Shown here one piece after another: positions 53,520 to 62,443 of a DNA stretch of 64,000 nucleotides (position 1 is the stretch's first letter; each line of letters starts with the position of its first letter). The position numbers and the translations under genes are program-made. The notes under the pieces were generated by a model. The model ran no database searches. It was given only the letters and a program-made list of their open reading frames with translations, and was not told the origin of the DNA. Source of the stretch: Superficieibacter sp. HKU1 (GTDB lineage: Bacteria; Pseudomonadota; Gammaproteobacteria; Enterobacterales; Enterobacteriaceae); assembly GCF_029319185.1 (NCBI RefSeq), contig NZ_CP119754.1, forward strand, positions 806,001 to 870,000, in the 5' to 3' direction.

Positions 53520-54233
53520 ATGCACCCGATGAATTTAGAAATTCTGGCAAATATTGAAAATTGTACTGACGATTCATTACATTCTTTCATCTTTAATCAA
53601 AAATCGAAGCCCCTTGCCGCCCTGGCTAATGTATTACAGAAACTGATCCCGCACGGCACGCCTCTTTCTTTAGAAGTTGGCGAAGTTTTTCCATTGGGGA
53701 TGAACAAGGAAGAACAAAAGATTGTGATACTGGATGAGGGAATTACCTCATTCTGCCATGCAAAAAGTCAGCGCCAGCTCTGCGCTATTTTTGCGCCTAC
53801 ATTACTGGGTCTCATAGACAGCTATGCCCGTACTTACGAGGTTTCCGAGTGGCCGCATCACTATCTGGTGGCGGAAACCCGCTGCAAAGGTTATTCAGTC
53901 CTGCTGGCAGATTTTATCAGGTTGTCTGATGAGTTAAATTTATGGCATGACATTGCCCGCATTCTTGCGCAGCGGCTAATGGTTATGAGTGCGCGCGAAC
54001 AGGAGCTGGTCGGCGTCGATTCTTACCTGAAGGTCAGAGCATTGCTTATTGAGATCTCGATATACCCTGATGCTTATCGTCAGCAGATCAATATCATGAG
54101 TTTCATTCAGCGACGCACGGGTTTATCAAAAAGCCGCATCATGAAGATCCTTTCCGAGCTTAAGAAAGGCGGTTATATCAGTATTGATAATGGAAAGCTT
54201 GTTGATATGAAAAAACTGCCGGCAGCCTATTAG
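53520..54233 (+). CDS. IprA/YaiV-like winged-helix regulator upstream of the fimbrial operon
   Basis: A 237-residue protein related to IprA (YaiV), a Crp/Fnr-like fold. It has an N-terminal cyclic-nucleotide-binding-like beta domain without obvious ligand residues and a C-terminal winged helix (about 175-225, INIMSFIQRRTGLSKSRIMKILSELKKGGYI) ending KKLPAAY, very like the IprA end. The frame opens further upstream (53469) with a hydrophobic, unlikely N-terminus; ATG at 53520, or at 53529, is preferred. Position suggests control of the bcf operon or of the chitinases; this is inference. Confidence 0.8.
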   Translation: MHPMNLEILANIENCTDDSLHSFIFNQKSKPLAALANVLQKLIPHGTPLSLEVGEVFPLGMNKEEQKIVILDEGITSFCHAKSQRQLCAIFAPTLLGLIDSYARTYEVSEWPHHYLVAETRCKGYSVLLADFIRLSDELNLWHDIARILAQRLMVMSAREQELVGVDSYLKVRALLIEISIYPDAYRQQINIMSFIQRRTGLSKSRIMKILSELKKGGYISIDNGKLVDMKKLPAAY

Positions 54234-54679
54234 CGTTTTCCTTTCCGCGGGCAGGATTTTCTTTTTGAAAAGGAAAATCCTGTCGCTGCTTAAAATGCTT
54301 ATTTAGATTTTGCTTAACCATACTCTTATATTTTTGTCAATATGAAATGAAGCAAATGCCAAATGGCAGCTGGTTATGATTTTAAAATCAATAAGTTAAG
54401 GTCGGTCCTTTAAAAAGATCATCTCATCGTTGCACCTCAACCCGCTGTTAGTAATAATAAAATTCAAGTCGGGAGAATAAAGCGTTGCTTCGCCTTTCCC
54501 GATTAAGCTATCGAAAAGCTAATTGACTCAAATAAATAACGACCAGAATTCTTCTCCATGAATTCGATCTCTACTTATATCTGACTGTATAAGGAATATA
54601 CTGAGCAGGCGGGTGGGCTATTGCTCAGGTATTTAATAAGAGGGTCATCAACAACATAATTAGGATTATCAGAGGGAAT
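54234..54679. other. bcf operon upstream region, 446 bp
   Basis: No gene seen. It contains a hairpin just after the regulator (54252-54282) and an inverted repeat TCGGGA/TCCCGA at 54469-54502. No invertible-element repeats (FimE/FimB type) were recognised. The operon promoter must lie here; its hexamers were not assigned. Confidence 0.55.
54252..54282. terminator. Hairpin after the IprA-like gene
   Basis: CAGGATTTTC / GAAAATCCTG, 10-bp stem with an 11-nt loop, 18 bp after the stop. Likely 3'-end hairpin of the regulator transcript; no T-run follows on the plus strand. Confidence 0.55.
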
Positions 54680-55222
54680 ATGAAAAAGTATTTATTTGCG
54701 ATGGTCGTTACGGCTATCACTGCTGGTGGAACGGCAATGGCGGCAGAAACCGATACAACGACTGTTAACGGCGGTACCGTCAATTTCGTGGGCCAGGTTG
54801 TTGATGCCGCCTGCTCCGTCACGGCTGATTCTGTCGATCAGACCGTCACCCTGAGCCAGGTGCGTTCCTCAAAACTAACGGCTGCCGGAATGGTCGCAAA
54901 CCAGAAAGAAGACTTCAACATTAAGCTGGAAGATTGCGATACCACCGTTAGCCAGAACGCCGCGGTCATTTTTAACGGCCAGGAAGATGCCAGCCAGCCG
55001 GGTTCACTGGCAAACACGGCGGGTGCGGGTTCTGCAACAAACGTCGCCCTGCAACTGTATGGACCGGATGGTCAGACGCTGAACGTGGGCGAAACGTCCT
55101 CCAGCGTGACGCTGATTAACGGTGGAAATACCATTCCGCTGAGCGTTGACTACATCGCTACCGGTGCGGCGACGTCCGGTAACGTTGAGGCAACCGCGAC
55201 CTTCAGCATGGTTTATTCCTGA
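54680..55222 (+). CDS. bcfA: BcfA-type major fimbrial subunit
   Basis: A 180-residue chaperone-usher pilin. Signal peptide with cleavage near AMA-AE (residue 21-22), a donor-strand region TVNGGTVNFVGQVVDAAC, disulfide pair C45-C86 with the typical 41-residue spacing, and the penultimate-tyrosine end SMVYS. It is very like Salmonella BcfA (bovine colonisation factor). RBS AGAGGG at 54671-54676. First and most abundant product of the operon, followed by a stabilising hairpin. Confidence 0.93.
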   Translation: MKKYLFAMVVTAITAGGTAMAAETDTTTVNGGTVNFVGQVVDAACSVTADSVDQTVTLSQVRSSKLTAAGMVANQKEDFNIKLEDCDTTVSQNAAVIFNGQEDASQPGSLANTAGAGSATNVALQLYGPDGQTLNVGETSSSVTLINGGNTIPLSVDYIATGAATSGNVEATATFSMVYS

Positions 55223-55234
55223 TTTCATGATTTT

Positions 55235-55262
55235 CCGCCTTCCTTCTGCGGAGGGAAGGCGG
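55235..55262 (+). other. Strong hairpin between bcfA and bcfB
   Basis: 9-bp perfect stem CCGCCTTCC / GGAAGGCGG, 13 bp after the bcfA stop and without T-run. This position is typical of elements that leave major-pilin mRNA abundant while limiting chaperone/usher expression. Confidence 0.8.
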
Positions 55263-55307
55263 CGCACTATTTACGTTAAAAAAGCAGCGCAGGCCAGACG
55301 AAAAAGA

Positions 55308-56033
55308 ATGACGATGATGAAAATACAGATGTTAAAACGCCTTGTACTGCGGGCCATCGCCTTAACGCCGGTGCTGATGTTGGGTGTCGTTATGATGGGG
55401 ACGACCGTGAAGGCTTACGCGGGCGGCGTGGCGCTTGGCGCAACGCGCGTGATTTATCCGCAGGGCGAAAAGCAGGTATCCTTGCCCATCACCAACTCTT
55501 CTGCAAACAACGTTTTCCTGATCCAGTCATGGGTCGCCAATGCCGATGGGACAAAGTCCCCGGATTTCGTGGTGACGCCGCCTTTATTTGTGATCCAGCC
55601 AAAAAAAGAAAACGTGCTGCGCATTATGTATGTCGGGCCAGCGCTACCCACTGACCGGGAAAGTATTTTTTACCTGAATAGCAAAGCGATCCCGTCCGTG
55701 GACAAGCGCAAGCTTCAGGGCAACGTGCTGCAAATTGCTACCCAGAGCGTGATTAAACTATTTATCCGCCCGAAAAATCTGCCGACGCCTTCTCTTGACG
55801 CACCGGCGTCTCTGCGTTGTCACGTGGCTGACGGCAAAGTCACGTTATCTAATCCTTCGCCGTATTACCTGTCCCTGGTTGAGCTTTACATCGGAAAGGT
55901 AAAACAGCCCAATACGATGGTGCCGCCAAAGGGCAGCCTGATACTGAACGCTGCGGGCGACGGTCATATGAAATATGAAACGGTCAATGACTTTGGGGCC
56001 AATACCCCAGCGCAGATGTGTGCCGGCAGTTGA
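55308..56033 (+). CDS. bcfB: BcfB-type periplasmic fimbrial chaperone
   Basis: A 241-residue PapD-type chaperone with two Ig-like domains. Signal peptide with cleavage near VKAYA-GG. N-domain chaperone signature: LGATRVIYPQGEKQVSLPITN, the subunit-anchoring Arg in ATRVI, the F1-G1 edge QPKKENVLRIMYVGPALPTDRESIFYLN, and Lys in QSVIKLFIRP. The first of several in-frame ATGs (55308, 55314, 55317, 55326) is used here; the frame itself is open further up into bcfA. Confidence 0.9.
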   Translation: MTMMKIQMLKRLVLRAIALTPVLMLGVVMMGTTVKAYAGGVALGATRVIYPQGEKQVSLPITNSSANNVFLIQSWVANADGTKSPDFVVTPPLFVIQPKKENVLRIMYVGPALPTDRESIFYLNSKAIPSVDKRKLQGNVLQIATQSVIKLFIRPKNLPTPSLDAPASLRCHVADGKVTLSNPSPYYLSLVELYIGKVKQPNTMVPPKGSLILNAAGDGHMKYETVNDFGANTPAQMCAGS

Positions 56034-56037
56034 CGTG

Positions 56038-58662
56038 ATGAAAGGCACTAAGCAGAGCGTAAAACCCGGCGTCCAGTGCTGGCTGACGCCGCTGACACTG
56101 GCGATGGCGAGCCTACTGACGCCCGCGAAAGGCCGGGCTGAGAATTACTTTAATCCGGCCTTTCTGTCGGACGATCCGGCTGCGGTAGCCGATCTTTCGC
56201 ATTTCGAGGGCAACGAGCAGGCACCCGGTACTTACCGGGTAGACGTTTATCTGAATAAAAATTTCCTCGCCAGCCGTGATATTCGCTTTACGGCGGCGAA
56301 GCCGGTGCTTTCTGCCTCGGTTCAGGCGCTGCGGGATGATACCGGCCTGAGCGCCTGCCTGACACCCGGCGCGCTGGCGCAAATGGGCGTCAATCTGGCG
56401 CAGTTTCCTGCGCTCGCCGCCGCCGCGCCGGAGAGCTGCATTGATGTTGGCGCAGCGATTCCCGCAGCCTCTTCGCGCTTTGATTTTGCCCGGCAACGGC
56501 TGGATATCAGCATCCCCCAGGCGGCCATCAAAAATAATGCCAGAGGCTATATTCCGCCCGCGCAGTGGGACGAAGGCGTCAATGCGTTAACGCTCAACTA
56601 CGACTTTACTGGCGCTAACAGCCGCGATAACAGCGAAGGCAGCGTAACCAGCAACAATTATTTTCTCGGTTTAAACAGCGGCCTGAACCTTGGGGCGTGG
56701 CGGCTACGCGACTATTCCACCTGGAGTTATAACAGCGGCAGCGAAGAGAAGAAAAGCGACTGGCAGCATATCAGCACCTACGTCGAACGCGATGTCATTC
56801 CTCTTAAAGGCGAGTTGACCGCAGGTGACAGCTATACGCCTGCCGATGTGTTCGACAGCCTGCCTTTTCGCGGAATGCAGATTGCCTCTGACGATAATAT
56901 GCTGCCGGACAGTATGAAAGGATTTGCGCCAACCATTCACGGTATTGCCAACAGTAATGCCCAGGTCACCATCAAACAGAACGGCTACACCATTTATCAA
57001 AGCTATGTGCCGCCGGGCGCATTTACGATTAAAGATCTCTATTCGACCTCTGCGAGCGGCGATTTGACGGTAGAGGTGAAGGAGTCGGACGGCACGCTGC
57101 ACAGTTATGTCGTGCCTTATTCCGCCGTGCCGGTACTTCAGCGCGAAGGCCGGATGAAATACGCCGTGACGGCGGCAGAGTATCGGGGCGACAGCAGCCA
57201 GAAAGAGGATGTGAAATTCGGCCAGGCTACCCTGTTATGGGGGTTACCTCACGGCTTTACCCTCTATGGCGGTTCGCAGTTTTCCGATCGTTACACCGCA
57301 GCGGCATTGGGCAGCGGCGTCAATATGGGCGAGCTCGGCGCGATATCGGCGGATATTACGCAGGCGCGCAGCACGCTGGCGGATGACAGCTCGCATCAGG
57401 GCCAGTCCGTAAGACTTCTGTACGCGAAATCGCTTGAAAATGTCGGCACCCATATTCAGTTGATGGGCTATCGCTATTCGACGTCCGGTTTTTATACCCT
57501 GGATGAAACCGCCTGGCGGCATATGGAGGGCTATACTGGCCAGCCGGATGACGACGACAAGCCGCAGTGGCAGGATTATTACAGTCTTTATTACACCAAA
57601 CGCGGCAAAGTGCAGATTAACCTTTCTCAGCCGCTGGGCCGGATGGGGTCGATCTTTTTTACCGGCAGTAAACAGAGCTACTGGCATACCGATGAAACCA
57701 ACTCCCTGCTGCAAATTGGCTATAGCGGCACGCTGGACAGTGTCAACTGGAGCCTGACCTATAACTACACCAAAGCGCCGGGCGAGCGCGAGAGCGATCA
57801 AATCTTTGCGCTCAGTCTGTCGCTGCCGCTAAGCCAGTGGCTCATGCCGGACGACGACGTGGCGGCGGGTCATCATCACAATGTTTATGCGACCTATAAC
57901 GCCAGCTCCGATAAACACCATAACGTGACGCAAAACGCCGGAATTAGCGGCACGCTGCTGGATGACAATAATCTGAGCTACAGCGTCCAGCAGGGTTACC
58001 AGAATCACGGCGTGGGTGCCAGCGGCAATGCCAGCGTTGAGTATGACGGTGCCTGGGGCAATGCCAATGTGGGCTATAACGACAGCAATAATGGCGACTA
58101 CCGGCAGGTCAACTACGGTCTGAGCGGCGGCATTGTGGCGCACGCCCACGGTATTACGTTGAGCCAGCCGCTCGGCAATACCAATGTCCTTATTGCGGCT
58201 CCCGGTGCGAGTAACGTCAAGGTCGAAGGGGAGCCGGGTGTTCATACCGATTGGCGCGGCTATGCTGTGGTCCCCTATGCCACCACCTACCGGCAAAATC
58301 GCCTGGCGCTGGACGTCGACTCCATGGCAGACGATGTGGATGTCGATGATGCGGTCACTAACGTCGTGCCCACTGAAGGGGCGCTGGTACGGGCGACGTT
58401 TAAGGCGCATGTCGGCGAGCGCGCCCTGCTGACGTTGCTGCATCTTGGCAAGCCGGTGCCGTTTGGTGCCACGGTAACGCGGGATGACGCTGAGGACGAA
58501 ACTATCGTGGGCGATAGCGGCGAAACCTATTTATCCGGGTTAAGTGAACGCGGAACGTTAAACGTCCAGTGGGGCGACAAACCGGATCAGCACTGCGTGG
58601 CCCATTTTCAACTTCCCGCTCTTCAGCAACCGCTGGTTCGGCAACAGGTAGAATGCAACTAA
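56038..58662 (+). CDS. bcfC: BcfC-type outer membrane usher
   Basis: An 874-residue usher, the outer-membrane pore that assembles the fimbria. Signal peptide near GRA-EN (about 35), N-terminal chaperone-binding domain (FNPAFLSDDP...DLSHFEG), a 24-strand barrel with plug domain (around 230-320, PRG-type segments), and two C-terminal domains ending with CVAHFQLP...VECN, which contain a conserved cysteine pair. ATG 56038 is 4 nt after the bcfB stop; the long in-frame extension overlaps bcfB. Confidence 0.93.
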   Translation: MKGTKQSVKPGVQCWLTPLTLAMASLLTPAKGRAENYFNPAFLSDDPAAVADLSHFEGNEQAPGTYRVDVYLNKNFLASRDIRFTAAKPVLSASVQALRDDTGLSACLTPGALAQMGVNLAQFPALAAAAPESCIDVGAAIPAASSRFDFARQRLDISIPQAAIKNNARGYIPPAQWDEGVNALTLNYDFTGANSRDNSEGSVTSNNYFLGLNSGLNLGAWRLRDYSTWSYNSGSEEKKSDWQHISTYVERDVIPLKGELTAGDSYTPADVFDSLPFRGMQIASDDNMLPDSMKGFAPTIHGIANSNAQVTIKQNGYTIYQSYVPPGAFTIKDLYSTSASGDLTVEVKESDGTLHSYVVPYSAVPVLQREGRMKYAVTAAEYRGDSSQKEDVKFGQATLLWGLPHGFTLYGGSQFSDRYTAAALGSGVNMGELGAISADITQARSTLADDSSHQGQSVRLLYAKSLENVGTHIQLMGYRYSTSGFYTLDETAWRHMEGYTGQPDDDDKPQWQDYYSLYYTKRGKVQINLSQPLGRMGSIFFTGSKQSYWHTDETNSLLQIGYSGTLDSVNWSLTYNYTKAPGERESDQIFALSLSLPLSQWLMPDDDVAAGHHHNVYATYNASSDKHHNVTQNAGISGTLLDDNNLSYSVQQGYQNHGVGASGNASVEYDGAWGNANVGYNDSNNGDYRQVNYGLSGGIVAHAHGITLSQPLGNTNVLIAAPGASNVKVEGEPGVHTDWRGYAVVPYATTYRQNRLALDVDSMADDVDVDDAVTNVVPTEGALVRATFKAHVGERALLTLLHLGKPVPFGATVTRDDAEDETIVGDSGETYLSGLSERGTLNVQWGDKPDQHCVAHFQLPALQQPLVRQQVECN

Positions 58663-59664
58663 ATGAATTCGCGTATTTTATTTTTCGTCACGCTATTTAT
58701 GGCACAGAACTGCCTGGCGGCAATTTGTCAAAATATCAACGGCGTAGCCTCAAACATTAATTATGATCTGACCACCACCTTAACCGCCGCTCAGAACCAG
58801 CCAGGGCAGACGGTACAACTGGTAAAAAGTCAGGAGGTCAACGTGCAGGCGATCTGTCCGGCGGGAACCGCACCTACCGGGCGTACTTTTCGCTCCTACG
58901 TCACGCCTTTCACCGTGGCGGAAACTAACGGTCCCTGGCAATATTTGAAACTGGATCCTGATTACCTTGAAGGGGCTATGCAAATTCGGGATTCAGCGGC
59001 AGGAACCATTTATCCTCCCCTCAATTATGTGTACATGGGATATGACGAAAATGTGGATAGCGGTAACCCCTTTTATATCCGCGATTCCAACTTACTTTTC
59101 CAGATTAAAATCGTCAGGTCATTTATCGGGACGATCGTGATTCCCCCGAAAAACATGTTCAGCGTGTATGTCACCACGGCCCCCAACGATCCGCTAACGC
59201 AGGCGGTTTACAACATCACTTACAGCGGCAGCGTTACTGTTCCGCAAAGCTGTGAAATTAACGCCGGACAAACCATTCTCGTCGATTTTGGCACCCTGAA
59301 TAGCGGCAGCTTCAGACACGCGGGCGAAAAACCCGAGGGCGTGCGGACAAAAACCTTTAATGTGCCGGTGAAATGCAGCGGCACCAGTTCGCAGGTCAAC
59401 CTGAGCATGCGTATCCAGGCGACGCCCGATCCTCATTTTTCCCAGGCTATTGCCTCAGATAACCCGGACGTCGGCGTGGTGGTGAGCAATAACCAGGGCG
59501 CGGCCCTGACGCCCAATGATATTAACAGCGTCGTTCCCTTTACCACCGATGACGCTGGTACGGCAAATATCGTGCTGCAGGCTTACCCGGTCAGCACCAC
59601 CGGCGAAACGCCGGAGGAGGGGACGTTTACCTCGCTGGCAAACTTACGGGTGGATTTCGATTAA
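58663..59664 (+). CDS. bcfD: BcfD-type two-domain fimbrial adhesin
   Basis: A 333-residue protein with a signal peptide (ending about LAA-IC, residue 20), an N-terminal receptor-binding (lectin-like) domain to about 180, and a C-terminal pilin domain from about 185 (TYSGSVTVPQSCEINAGQTILVDFG) which joins the adhesin to the tip. This architecture is that of FimH-like tip adhesins. ATG follows directly on the bcfC stop (TAAATG). The receptor cannot be told. Confidence 0.9.
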   Translation: MNSRILFFVTLFMAQNCLAAICQNINGVASNINYDLTTTLTAAQNQPGQTVQLVKSQEVNVQAICPAGTAPTGRTFRSYVTPFTVAETNGPWQYLKLDPDYLEGAMQIRDSAAGTIYPPLNYVYMGYDENVDSGNPFYIRDSNLLFQIKIVRSFIGTIVIPPKNMFSVYVTTAPNDPLTQAVYNITYSGSVTVPQSCEINAGQTILVDFGTLNSGSFRHAGEKPEGVRTKTFNVPVKCSGTSSQVNLSMRIQATPDPHFSQAIASDNPDVGVVVSNNQGAALTPNDINSVVPFTTDDAGTANIVLQAYPVSTTGETPEEGTFTSLANLRVDFD

Positions 59665-60210
59665 ATGAATACCCTGAAATGGTTACCGGCAAGCATGTTG
59701 TTCATTCTGCTTAGCGGCACTGCCGCCCGCGCCGACGACAATAGCTATAACCTTGAGTTTACGGGCACCATCCAGGCGGCGACCTGCAATGTCGACCTGT
59801 CCAGCCTGAGCCAAAGTATCGATCTGGGGCAATTCCCTATCGACAGCTTCCCGTCCGTGGGCACAACGACAAAGTTCAAACCCTTCAACATTAACCTGCG
59901 TAATTGTTCGCGCGGCATCAGCGGCACGAAGGTCTGGTTTACCGGCGAAGCCGACAGTAATAACCCGGCGCTGCTGGCGTTGACCGATACCGGAATGGGT
60001 AATGAGACGATGATGGCCACCGGAGTAGGCGTGGAAATTCTGGATGAAAACCAGGACCCCGTCAGCATCAATAATACGGATTCGGTGGTTTATCCCCTCA
60101 AAGCGGGGAGAAACACGCTTTCTTTTTATATCCGCTACAAATCTACCCTCCCGCAGGTAACCTCCGGTAACGCCACGGCGGTGATGTATTTTGATCTGGA
60201 ATATCAATAA
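59665..60210 (+). CDS. bcfE: BcfE-type minor fimbrial subunit
   Basis: A 181-residue pilin: signal peptide ending near ARA-DD (residue 23), donor-strand region YNLEFTGTIQAATCNVD, disulfide C37-C76 region, penultimate tyrosine end DLEYQ. It starts directly after the bcfD stop (TAAATG). Probably a tip or adaptor subunit. Confidence 0.9.
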   Translation: MNTLKWLPASMLFILLSGTAARADDNSYNLEFTGTIQAATCNVDLSSLSQSIDLGQFPIDSFPSVGTTTKFKPFNINLRNCSRGISGTKVWFTGEADSNNPALLALTDTGMGNETMMATGVGVEILDENQDPVSINNTDSVVYPLKAGRNTLSFYIRYKSTLPQVTSGNATAVMYFDLEYQ

Positions 60211-60219
60211 GGATTGGAC

Positions 60220-60735
60220 ATGAAGTTTTTGCTGGTTCTGTTACTGGCGATGGTCGCTTCCGCCGGTGCGCAGGCACACGCAGGGCGAGTCTACGTCACC
60301 GGTTCTATTACGGATAACACCTGTACCCTGACGCCTGATTCGGAAACGATTACGGTCGATATGGGCAGCGTATCGAGCCGCCAGTTTTATCAGGCCGGAG
60401 CCGGGGCCGACTGGCAGCCGTTTACTATCAATCTGGAAAACTGTGGCAGTACCGTCAGCGGCGTTTCGGTCAGCTTTAGCGGCGCGGCGGATAGCCAGAG
60501 CCCGGACCTGCTGGCGCTCACCGCCGGAGCCGGTAATGCGTCGGGGGTCGGTGTGGCGCTCTACAATAAAAATAAAAGCCCCATTCCTCTCGGCGAAAAT
60601 AGTCAGATACAGGTGCTGATACCGGGCCAGCAGTCGGCACATCTTAACTTTTATGCGCGTTATGTGGCGGATGGCAGCACGGTTGCCGCCGGAACGGCCA
60701 ACGCCTCAGCGACATTTATCTTAACCTATGCGTAA
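60220..60735 (+). CDS. bcfF: BcfF-type minor fimbrial subunit
   Basis: A 171-residue pilin: signal peptide ending near AQA-HA (residue 20), GRVYVTGSITDNTCTL, second cysteine in ENCGSTV and penultimate tyrosine end LTYA. ATG 60220 with AAGGA at 60209-60213 is preferred over the TTG two codons upstream. The last 8 bases overlap bcfG. Confidence 0.9.
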   Translation: MKFLLVLLLAMVASAGAQAHAGRVYVTGSITDNTCTLTPDSETITVDMGSVSSRQFYQAGAGADWQPFTINLENCGSTVSGVSVSFSGAADSQSPDLLALTAGAGNASGVGVALYNKNKSPIPLGENSQIQVLIPGQQSAHLNFYARYVADGSTVAAGTANASATFILTYA

Positions 60736-61423
60736 CGCTCTGCTTTTAATCCTGCTGATGCTCAGCGTCACGGCAAACGCGGGCGTGGTCATTGGCGGCA
60801 CGCGCTTTATTTACCCTGAGGGACGTCAGGCGCTGGACGTGCCTGTTCGCAATGACTCCCCCGCACCGTGGCTGATTAATACCCACATTCTCTCCACACA
60901 ACGCTGGCCGGGGGCGGAAGTGCGCGCCGTTACGGATACGCCGTTTATTGCCACGCCGCCGCTGTTTGCGCTTTCCGCCGGACAGGAAAATAAAGTCCGC
61001 CTGATCCGTACCGCCGTGCCGCTCCCTGCGGACCGGGAAAGTCTGTTTACGCTGAGCGTTGCTGCTATACCGTCGGGAAAAGCCGGGCCGGACAGCGTGC
61101 AAATGGCGATTCGTTCAGCGCTGAAGCTGATTTATCGCCCCGCCGGGCTGAAGGGCGATCCGCAGCAGGCTTACGCTCAATTACGCTGGAGCCGTACCGC
61201 AGATGGCGTAGCGGTAGACAATCCCACGCCGTTCTACGTCACGCTTTTTAACGTTCGCGTCAACGATAAGCCCGTGGATAACGCCGGGGTGGTTGCGCCC
61301 TTCCGTTCGCGCACGCTGGCGTGGTGCAAAGGCACGGCGGCCTGCCAGCTCCGGTGGCAAACCCTTAACGATTATGGGCGGGTAATGCCGCCGCTGAACG
61401 CCGACGTGCGGGATCGCCAATAA
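60728..61423 (+). CDS. bcfG: BcfG-type second fimbrial chaperone
   Basis: A 231-residue PapD-type chaperone: signal peptide ending near ANA-GV, GGTRFIYPEGRQALDVPVRN, the loop LPADRESLFTLSVAAIPSG, and Lys in SALKLIYRPAG. A second chaperone in the operon is characteristic of bcf and related clusters, presumably serving the minor subunits. The start overlaps bcfF by 8 nt. Confidence 0.92.
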   Translation: MRNALLLILLMLSVTANAGVVIGGTRFIYPEGRQALDVPVRNDSPAPWLINTHILSTQRWPGAEVRAVTDTPFIATPPLFALSAGQENKVRLIRTAVPLPADRESLFTLSVAAIPSGKAGPDSVQMAIRSALKLIYRPAGLKGDPQQAYAQLRWSRTADGVAVDNPTPFYVTLFNVRVNDKPVDNAGVVAPFRSRTLAWCKGTAACQLRWQTLNDYGRVMPPLNADVRDRQ

Positions 61424-61466
61424 ATGTGTACTACATCCTCCAATGATACGAAAAGAGAAGAGTGTT

Positions 61467-62330
61467 ATGTCCCGTAAAGCAGTAAAAATGAGTCGTCTGG
61501 CCATCCTCCTGACCCTGGCGGGCGTGGGGGCGATGCCCGCAGCCAACGCCGCTGACGCTGACGCGTTCACGCCAGCACAGCAGGCGCAGATTGGCCAAAT
61601 CGCGGAAACCTACTTAACCGCCCACCCGGATAAAATGGGCGAAGCCGTGGCGACCTACCTGGCCGATCATCCGGAATTTCTGGTCGCTGCCAGCGAAAGT
61701 TTGCACCAGCGTCAGCAAATTGCTCAGCAGCAGGCTTACGTGCAGCTTGCCCGTCAGTATCAGGCGGACCTGCTGTCAACGGACAGCCCCTCCGTCGGCC
61801 CTAAAAATGCCAAAGCGGCGGTGGTGATGTTCTTTGATTACCAGTGCGCATGGTGCAGCAAGATGGCACCGGTGGTTGAACAGGTGATCAAATCTAACCC
61901 GGATGTGCGTTTTGTCTTTAAAGAGTTCCCGATCTTCGCCTCCCGCTGGCCCGCTTCAGGCCTGGCGGCGCGCATTGGCGAGCAAATTTGGCTTAATAAG
62001 GGGGGCGACGCTTACCTGGCCTGGCACAATGCGCTATACGCCACCGGAAAAGTGGAGGGCGATCTGACGGAACAGGAGATCCTGACCAGCGCGGAACGCT
62101 ATTTGACGGCGGAGCAGATCGCGGCAGTGAAACAGATGCACGATAGCGGAACGATACATGATGCGCTGATGGTCAACCGTGCGCTGGCACAGCATATGGG
62201 CTTTACCGGCACGCCAGCGTTTGTCGTGATGCCGCAGGCAAAAAATCCGCATATAAAACAAATTACCGTTATTCCGGGCAGTACTTCGCAGGATATGCTG
62301 CTGATGGCAGTTCAGAAAGCGAAAGGCTAA
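61467..62330 (+). CDS. bcfH: BcfH-type DsbA-like thiol-disulfide oxidoreductase
   Basis: A 287-residue exported thioredoxin-fold protein. Signal peptide (about 1-28, PAANA-AD), a helical N-terminal stalk (about 35-105, resembling the trimerisation region of ScsC/BcfH), catalytic CAWC at 127-130 (DYQCAWC) and the cis-proline loop GTPAF near 252. Salmonella BcfH is described as a trimeric enzyme with both oxidase and isomerase activity; the Ala-Trp dipeptide here may shift redox potential. ATG 61467 is preferred to an in-frame ATG eight codons earlier. It ends the bcf cluster. Confidence 0.9.
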   Translation: MSRKAVKMSRLAILLTLAGVGAMPAANAADADAFTPAQQAQIGQIAETYLTAHPDKMGEAVATYLADHPEFLVAASESLHQRQQIAQQQAYVQLARQYQADLLSTDSPSVGPKNAKAAVVMFFDYQCAWCSKMAPVVEQVIKSNPDVRFVFKEFPIFASRWPASGLAARIGEQIWLNKGGDAYLAWHNALYATGKVEGDLTEQEILTSAERYLTAEQIAAVKQMHDSGTIHDALMVNRALAQHMGFTGTPAFVVMPQAKNPHIKQITVIPGSTSQDMLLMAVQKAKG

Positions 62331-62443
62331 CGGGCAGGGGAAGCCGGAGCGGCTTCCCGGCGTAACATTGCAGGCATCATCCTGTCACCAGCGAGTTGAT
62401 GATATGAATGATACCGGGCTGATACAACGGAGTGTCATGTATT

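Noticed and set aside
54234..54679. Invertible promoter for phase variation of the fimbriae
   Set aside because: No pair of matching inverted repeats flanking a promoter and no recombinase gene nearby. Inverted repeats present are short hairpins.
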